NCBI GenBank assembly: GCA_039738635.1
Contig: JBCLLN010000021.1
Span: 1 to 9,630 of the forward strand
Length of the DNA stretch: 9,630 nt
Direction: 5' to 3'
Source: JBCLLP01 sp039738635
GTDB lineage: Bacteria > Patescibacteriota > Saccharimonadia > CAILAD01 > BJGX01
In this document: piece by piece, positions 4,955 to 9,630 of the stretch
How the letters are laid out: each line of letters begins with the position of its first letter
Position numbering within the stretch: the first letter of the stretch is position 1
The notes under the pieces: generated by a model
The model's database searches: none
Told to the model about the DNA's origin: nothing
What the model saw: the letters and a program-made list of their open reading frames with translations, nothing else
Program-made: the position numbers and the translations under genes

Positions 4955-6118
4955 TCAATCCACTATAGTGCTTGAGGCTTTAAATGCAGATGCAATCGCT
5001 TCTACTACGCCTGCCTCAAACACCGTTGGGATAATTTTACTCTCGGTGGGGTTCTTCACTACTCCCGCTAGAGCGTAGGCAGCTTTTAACTTAATCTCAT
5101 TGCTGACAAAAGTAATTCCCGACCTAATAGCACCCTTAAACATACCGGGGAAAACCAACACATTATTTATTTGGTTTGGATAGTCCGAGCGTCCCGTAGC
5201 CACGATTCTTGCACCACCAGCCAACGCTTCCTCTGGAATAATTTCTGGAGTAGGGTTAGCCATAGCAAAGACTATGGCATCTTTATTCATAGTAGTGATA
5301 TCTGCCCTAGAGAGTAGCCCAGCATGCGACAAGCCTAGCACAATATCACTGCCTGCTACAGCCGTTTTAATATCACCCGATAAGCCTGCTTTATTAGTAA
5401 ATGTTAGCAATGATTTTTTATGAGCATGCAAGTCGTCTCTACCAATACTAATAATGCCCTTGCTATCAACCATTGTAATATCACCAATTCCCCACTTACT
5501 TAAGAGCTTGGCGACGCCTGTTCCAGCTGCACCAGAGCCTATAATCACAGCTCTGCAATTAGCCTTATCCTTGCCTACTACTTTGAGTGCGTTAATTACA
5601 CCCGCTAGCACAACTATGGCAGTGGCATGCTGGTCGTCGTGGATAACGGGTATATCTAGCTCGGCATGCAGTCTCTGCTCAATTTCAAAACACTTAGGGG
5701 CAGAGATATCTTCTAGGTTAATTCCAGCAAATACGGGAGCGATGTTTTTGATGGTTTGAATTATTTCTTCGGTGTCTTGGGTGTCTAGGCAAATTGGGAA
5801 TGCATCTACTCCAGCTAAAGACTTAAATAGCATGGCTTTGCCTTCCATCACTGGCAGCGCGGCAATTGGGCCAATATTACCAAGCCCAAGCACGGCTGAG
5901 CCATCGGAGATTACCGCTACCATACCAGACTTAATGGTTAGCTCGTTTGCTTGGCTGGGGTCGGCGGCTAGAAGCGTGGATACAGCGCCCACTCCAGGAG
6001 TGTAATAAAGACTTAAATCATAATCATCCTTAAGCTCAGCCTTGGAGTTAACTACTAGCTTGCCCTTGAGTTCTCGGTGTTTTTTTATGGCTTCGGCATT
6101 AAAATTATGTTTGTTCAT
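4955..6118 (-). CDS. Malic enzyme (malate dehydrogenase, oxaloacetate-decarboxylating)
   Basis: Converts malate to pyruvate and CO2 while reducing NAD(P), in the cytoplasm. The 387 residues match the short bacterial form without a phosphotransacetylase domain. The malic N-terminal domain carries YYTPGVGAV with Tyr39, the catalytic Lys94 in EGKAMLFK, and metal ligands Glu136-Asp137 (NLEDISAP) and Asp161/Asp162 (HDDQHATA). The NAD domain has the Rossmann motif GSGAAGTG at 194-201, followed by Asp218 at the end of the second strand (TMVDSKG), which favours NAD over NADP. ANPTPE (287-292) and GRSDYPNQINN (309-319) complete the family signature. The start has no Shine-Dalgarno but has a -10-like TACAAT nine bases upstream. 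The membrane protein gene follows and may share its transcript. In an organism with a reduced TCA cycle, this would draw malate into pyruvate metabolism. Confidence 0.95.
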   Translation of the reverse strand: MNKHNFNAEAIKKHRELKGKLVVNSKAELKDDYDLSLYYTPGVGAVSTLLAADPSQANELTIKSGMVAVISDGSAVLGLGNIGPIAALPVMEGKAMLFKSLAGVDAFPICLDTQDTEEIIQTIKNIAPVFAGINLEDISAPKCFEIEQRLHAELDIPVIHDDQHATAIVVLAGVINALKVVGKDKANCRAVIIGSGAAGTGVAKLLSKWGIGDITMVDSKGIISIGRDDLHAHKKSLLTFTNKAGLSGDIKTAVAGSDIVLGLSHAGLLSRADITTMNKDAIVFAMANPTPEIIPEEALAGGARIVATGRSDYPNQINNVLVFPGMFKGAIRSGITFVSNEIKLKAAYALAGVVKNPTESKIIPTVFEAGVVEAIASAFKASSTIVD

Positions 6119-6127
6119 TGTATTGCT

Positions 6128-6155
6128 ATTGTACTTTAATAGAGCTACCTATTAA
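6128..6155 (-). promoter_or_regulatory. Candidate malic enzyme promoter, near-leaderless
   Basis: TACAAT (6128-6133, minus strand) with a weak TTAATA (6150-6155) 16 bases upstream. The -10 ends nine bases before the ATG, so the transcript would begin about three bases ahead of the start codon. No Shine-Dalgarno is visible. Confidence 0.35.
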
Positions 6156-6220
6156 ACACTATTTTGTGGGCCTGCTTATTGACTATAAGTAAATCATCCA
6201 ATATTAATAATGGAAGTAGC

Positions 6221-7501
6221 CTAGTCCTGAGCTGGAGATATAGGTAATGGCTGATAGCATGTAGGGCTAGAGGGCCTGCCGGCAAATCTATCGCCAAGCC
6301 AATTAATGACACTAGGAGATATCACAGATAGAAGCTGGATATGGCCTACATCTGTCAGCCACATCGAAGTCAAATTGGACCCAGCATTGCAGGCTCTTTG
6401 AATATACTGAGCGGTGGTATCGGGCAATACAACTTGGTCTGTAAGGCTCTCGCCCACAAACAACGGTTGAGTAGGGCTAAGAGTTGGTGCAGTCTGGGCA
6501 ACTATAATGGCATTCCAGCTAGGTACCGCGGTGAGTTCCGTAGTAAAGAACTTTTGGCCTAATTTATTCCTTATAATACCTGCTATAGCAGCATCACTAA
6601 TGCAGGCCTGAGCTGTAGATTGATAGTTATTTATGGCCGGGGTAGTAAGTACTTCGCTAACCTGAGCGTCGCTATAATTATCAGGCCATGATAGCGCTAT
6701 TTCTGGGCCAATTACCCAGTCGGTTGCTGAGTTAAATTGTTGCTTCAAAAGTGAGGTTAGCTGAGCAGCGGGTGCGGTAGCGGCAGTTCCTACTAGCTGA
6801 TACTCGGGCATATACTCTGAGGCTAACGAGGCACTAAATAGTGCCGCGTGTCCACCCTGAGAATGGCCCCAAATAGCATAGCTCGAGCTAGCCTGAGTAC
6901 CGGCCAGCTGATGAGCGGCTCTAACACTATTGAGCACATCGTGAGCTTCAGCACTACCAACTAAGTAGGCCTGTGTACCAGGCGTACCAAAGCCAGTATA
7001 GTCAGTGGCGGTCACAATCCAACCTCTATTAAGCATCGCGCTAACCCACGACATACCAGGGCTAACGATGCCTTCTTGGCGCGATGGAGCACAATCATCA
7101 CCCATGCCCATAGTTCCGTGAGCCCATGCCATCACAGGGCGGGGTGACACTGCTGGGGCCTTAGGTACAAATACCATACCAGACGAAAATGTGTTAGTAC
7201 CGTCAGCCCTTTGGGTGCGATACAGTACCCTTGTGGCAGTGCCGTTTGTTAGGTTCGAGGTTAGCGGCTCGGACCTTACTACCTCCCCTAAAGCTCCTTG
7301 CATTGATAAGCCGGTTGTGTCATAAAATCCAGAGATTGAAACCTGGAACGCTGCCTTGCGGGCGTTTTCTAGCACACTCATTATTAGCAATACAATAACA
7401 GTAATTATAAAAAGTCCTAGATAAATAAAAAATTGCTTATGGCGACCAATAAAAGCTTTAATCTTTTGGATGAACTTACTGGATTGTTTTTTCTTACTCA
7501 T
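6221..7501 (-). CDS. Membrane-anchored secretory lipase (alpha/beta hydrolase)
   Basis: Predicted extracellular esterase or lipase tethered by an N-terminal signal anchor (basic 1-22, hydrophobic 24-42). The 426 residues fit the secretory lipase family (LIP type). Recognisable blocks are AWAHGTMGMGDDCAPSR (125-141, oxyanion region), GWIVTATDYTGFGTPG (160-175) and the nucleophile elbow GHSQGG with Ser214. Asp355 (ESLTDQVV) and His387 (DVGHIQL) are the probable other triad members. Cysteines 137, 300, 371 and 415 could form disulfides outside the cell. The sequence style is close to actinobacterial secretory lipases. The start has no Shine-Dalgarno, but a good promoter ends six bases before the ATG. 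The neighbours on either side are metabolically unrelated, and it is probably its own transcript. The substrate is unknown: membrane or host-derived lipids are possible. Confidence 0.9.
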   Translation of the reverse strand: MSKKKQSSKFIQKIKAFIGRHKQFFIYLGLFIITVIVLLIMSVLENARKAAFQVSISGFYDTTGLSMQGALGEVVRSEPLTSNLTNGTATRVLYRTQRADGTNTFSSGMVFVPKAPAVSPRPVMAWAHGTMGMGDDCAPSRQEGIVSPGMSWVSAMLNRGWIVTATDYTGFGTPGTQAYLVGSAEAHDVLNSVRAAHQLAGTQASSSYAIWGHSQGGHAALFSASLASEYMPEYQLVGTAATAPAAQLTSLLKQQFNSATDWVIGPEIALSWPDNYSDAQVSEVLTTPAINNYQSTAQACISDAAIAGIIRNKLGQKFFTTELTAVPSWNAIIVAQTAPTLSPTQPLFVGESLTDQVVLPDTTAQYIQRACNAGSNLTSMWLTDVGHIQLLSVISPSVINWLGDRFAGRPSSPTCYQPLPISPAQD

Positions 7502-7507
7502 TATATA

Positions 7508-7536
7508 ATTTTAACACTTGTTAGTGCTTATGTAAA
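7508..7536 (-). promoter_or_regulatory. Lipase promoter, apparently leaderless
   Basis: TTTACA (7531-7536) and TAAAAT (7508-7513) on the minus strand, each five of six matches, with an ideal 17-base spacer. Only six bases separate the -10 from the ATG at 7501, so transcription should begin at or within a base of the start codon. Confidence 0.6.
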
Positions 7537-7685
7537 AAAATTATAATGACAGCCTAACTACATATCCTATTGATAAGAAATAAGCTATCAGGCTTGAGTT
7601 TGGTACCATCTTTTTTAAAACCATTCTTTAGTAGTCATCGGGCACGCCATTAACGATACTGCCTTTGGCTCAGATGCTGCCATCT

Positions 7686-8450
7686 TTATGATGTTGAATC
7701 CTTTATTAATTTAGCGAGTCGTTGCTTAATCTTATCGTGAGACCGTTCGAACTGACCTAGCATTTGCTTTGAGTATGGATTATACTTTTGTAAATCATCA
7801 AAAAGTTGCCAAGAATCATTATTGGTCTGGGCTACAATATCTTCTAAAGCTCGCGAGCCTTTTGTGGAGATGTCAGCTTTTGGCAATTTCATGTCACCAA
7901 GTATCCTCCCAACTAAATGCGTCAGGCCTTGCGAAAAGGCTGCTTGGCGATCATGTTCCTCGGCGCTCATCTTGATTATTTCAACGCCCTTTGCTTCCCA
8001 AAAATCTTTCCAAAATTTGAATGCGATCTTGCTTGATTCATCTGGACACATAATAATCTTTTGACCCGCAAGTCCTGCCAAGATACTATCCGGACCAAAG
8101 AGTGGATGAGTACCAAGTATAATATTATGTGGCAAATTCTGTTTCATTATTTCTACCGGATACATCTTAACTGAGCATGTATCAATCACAATAGTTTGCT
8201 TAGAAATAACACCCGCTAATGCTTTTGTTACTTCATCGGTCTTTGATATGGGCATACATAGAATCACGGCGTCCGCTAGAGAGGATTCGGCAAAATCTAC
8301 AATTTTGTAGCCCTCAGCGAAAACAAGTTTGGAGTCTTTGAGGTGATCCTCGCAAACAAGTACCTCGAAGTCATCATGCAGAAGTGAAGCCATAAGCTGA
8401 CCAAAACGCCCAAAACCAATTATTGAAACTGTTTTAACATTCATTACCAT
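7686..8450 (-). CDS. Prephenate/arogenate dehydrogenase-like protein (TyrA family)
   Basis: TyrA enzymes oxidatively decarboxylate prephenate or arogenate in tyrosine synthesis, using NAD(P). The 254 residues are close to the short arogenate-type enzymes and lack ACT or chorismate mutase domains. The N-terminal Rossmann motif is GFGRFG (12-17), with acidic Glu34/Asp35 after the second strand, suggesting NAD. DTCSVK (90-95), GTHPLFGP with His115 (113-120), and EEHDRQAAFSQGLTH (164-178) are the family's signature blocks, most similar to plant and cyanobacterial arogenate dehydrogenases. A second ATG two codons in (8444) is an alternative start: TATACT at 8454-8459 would give it a very short leader. 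The gene lies 35 bases after the copper ATPase stop with no terminator, so read-through is likely. No other aromatic amino acid gene is in view. Confidence 0.88.
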   Translation of the reverse strand: MVMNVKTVSIIGFGRFGQLMASLLHDDFEVLVCEDHLKDSKLVFAEGYKIVDFAESSLADAVILCMPISKTDEVTKALAGVISKQTIVIDTCSVKMYPVEIMKQNLPHNIILGTHPLFGPDSILAGLAGQKIIMCPDESSKIAFKFWKDFWEAKGVEIIKMSAEEHDRQAAFSQGLTHLVGRILGDMKLPKADISTKGSRALEDIVAQTNNDSWQLFDDLQKYNPYSKQMLGQFERSHDKIKQRLAKLIKDSTS

Positions 8451-8485
8451 ATGAGTATATCAAAGAAGGCTACTCACTATAACCT

Positions 8486-9630
8486 TTAAAGTCTAGCTTT
8501 CCTCAGTGTTTGGGCATTGATTGCTACAACAACAGTTGAAACAGTCATCAGTATCGCACCAACGGCTGGAGCTAGCACAATGCCATAGCTATAAAGCACG
8601 CCTGCAGCGAGTGGTATGGCTATTACATTATATCCAGTTGCCCAGACAAGATTTTGCACCATCTTGCGATAGGTTGCCTTGGACAATTTGATTACTTTTA
8701 CTACATCGCGAGGATCACTTTTGATAAGGATTATGTCGGCTGATTTAATTGCCACATCAGTACCCGCCCCAATAGCGATACCAATATTGGCTTGGGTTAA
8801 TGCTGGAGCATCATTAATCCCATCACCTACCATTGCAACTTGGTTACCTCCGACCTGTAGCTCTTTCACTTTCGTGGCCTTATCCTCTGGCTTAACCTCG
8901 GCGAAATATTGGTCTATACCCAACTGCTTGGATACAAATTGAGCTACTTCTTTAGAATCTCCAGTGATCATTGCAGTACGGATACCTAGGCTTTTTAGTG
9001 ACTCAATGGCAACCCTTGATTCGTCTCGCACCACATCAGCTAGGGCGATAGCACCAATAACAGTTTTATTATGTACAAGATAAACCATAGTTTTGCCGTC
9101 TTTGGCAGCATTTTTAGTGTCAACTTTAAGTTCTTTTGGTAAAGTTAGCTTGTTTTCTATAATGTATCGATAGCTAGCTGCTATATAGGTTTTGTTATTA
9201 ACATTCCCTTGCACTCCGACACCAGGTAAAGCAGTAAAGTTAGTTGCTTTTTTGATTTTAAGTTTTAGTTTATTTGCTTTTTGGACAATCCCTTTACCTA
9301 CAATGTGTTCACTGTCTCGCTCTAGGCTAGCCATGATAGCTAAAATCTCATCGGGCTCAAAGCCTTTAACTGGCCAGATATCTGTCACGCCGTGTTGACC
9401 TAGCGTCAAGGTGCCCGTTTTATCAAACAGCACTATATCAATCTTACGAGCTGATTCTAAGGCTAACCTTTTGCGAACAAGTAGGCCGTTAAGAGCAGCG
9501 CGCGAGGTTGAGATGGCTACCACTAAAGGAACTGCGAGTCCTAATGCGTGAGGACATGCAATAACTAGGACTGTAACTGCTCGCTCTAATGCAAATAAAT
9601 TTCCGCTCAATAGAGCCCACACAATATAGG
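8486..9630 (-). CDS. copB: CopB-type copper-translocating P1B ATPase, N-terminal part cut by right edge
   Basis: Membrane pump that exports copper at the cost of ATP. The frame stays open to the edge (Tyr-Ile ahead of the first GTG), so the gene is partial, with 380 readable residues numbered here from Tyr at 9628. The metal-site motif in the sixth helix is CPH (25-27) rather than CPC, which marks the CopB (P1B-3) branch. The phosphorylated Asp is in DKTGT (69-73). The nucleotide domain has SEH (106-108) and GVGVQG (136-141). The actuator hinge motifs TGDS (222-225) and GDGINDAP (268-275) are present. The last helices contain GYNVIAIPLAAG and MTVSTVVVAINA, typical of CopB. The His-Pro pair of the nucleotide pocket is His-Ile here. 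The missing part should contain the first helices, any His-rich N terminus and the actuator domain. TyrA follows 35 bases downstream. Confidence 0.92.
   Translation of the reverse strand, partial: YIVWALLSGNLFALERAVTVLVIACPHALGLAVPLVVAISTSRAALNGLLVRKRLALESARKIDIVLFDKTGTLTLGQHGVTDIWPVKGFEPDEILAIMASLERDSEHIVGKGIVQKANKLKLKIKKATNFTALPGVGVQGNVNNKTYIAASYRYIIENKLTLPKELKVDTKNAAKDGKTMVYLVHNKTVIGAIALADVVRDESRVAIESLKSLGIRTAMITGDSKEVAQFVSKQLGIDQYFAEVKPEDKATKVKELQVGGNQVAMVGDGINDAPALTQANIGIAIGAGTDVAIKSADIILIKSDPRDVVKVIKLSKATYRKMVQNLVWATGYNVIAIPLAAGVLYSYGIVLAPAVGAILMTVSTVVVAINAQTLRKARL

Noticed and set aside
5454..6005. Long plus-strand frames inside the malic enzyme gene
   Set aside because: They are antisense shadows of a gene with all its catalytic motifs intact.
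7502..7685. Short minus-strand reading frames between tyrA and the lipase
   Set aside because: Frames of 22-27 codons exist but have no ribosome binding site or recognisable similarity, and no convincing terminator for tyrA is visible either.

Overview
The window looks like a chromosomal segment of a small-genome bacterium, most likely a member of the Patescibacteria (CPR), perhaps Saccharibacteria. This is inference. It rests on a class E/F-type sortase, a short basic protein of a kind I associate with that radiation, an apparently isolated tyrA-like gene, and a mixture of genes with strong Shine-Dalgarno sites and genes that seem to have almost no 5' leader. No in-frame TGA needs recoding, so the code is standard. 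All genes lie on the minus strand except lexA.

Layout from left to right. Positions 1-733 hold a sortase gene cut by the left edge. Positions 734-1046 are mostly unassigned. Positions 1089-2552 encode a secreted, membrane-anchored seven-bladed YVTN propeller with a small second protein fused to its C terminus. Positions 2553-3240 are a duplicated and rearranged copy of the same neighbourhood: a fossil of a second sortase, a tRNA with a CAT anticodon carrying its own promoter and terminator, and a free-standing 65-residue paralogue of the propeller's fused C-terminal domain. Positions 3228-3502 form the divergent promoter region between that small gene and lexA (3503-4126, plus strand). Nested inverted repeats at 4127-4292 separate lexA from a convergent pair: a four-helix membrane protein (start corrected to 4886) and an upstream malic enzyme (4955-6118). 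Then come a membrane-anchored secretory lipase (6221-7501), a prephenate/arogenate dehydrogenase-like gene (7686-8450), and a CopB-type copper ATPase cut by the right edge.

The most informative part is the left third. The small 65-residue gene, its terminator and a sortase occur twice. In one copy the small gene has been swallowed by the propeller gene, and its former ribosome binding site is now translated as linker. In the other copy the sortase has collapsed to about 28 codons through a deletion between two AATTG repeats. The other notable signal is a GTTC-N7-GTTC direct repeat inside the lexA promoter, which reads as a candidate SOS operator of the alphaproteobacterial type.

The surface genes (sortase, propeller, lipase) suggest an organism that invests in its outer face. 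Malic enzyme would feed pyruvate and NADH into central metabolism, and the copper pump would handle metal stress. I see no phage, CRISPR array or insertion sequence. I do not see a coherent new multi-gene system; the novelty lies in the gene fusion and duplication history and in the regulatory sites.
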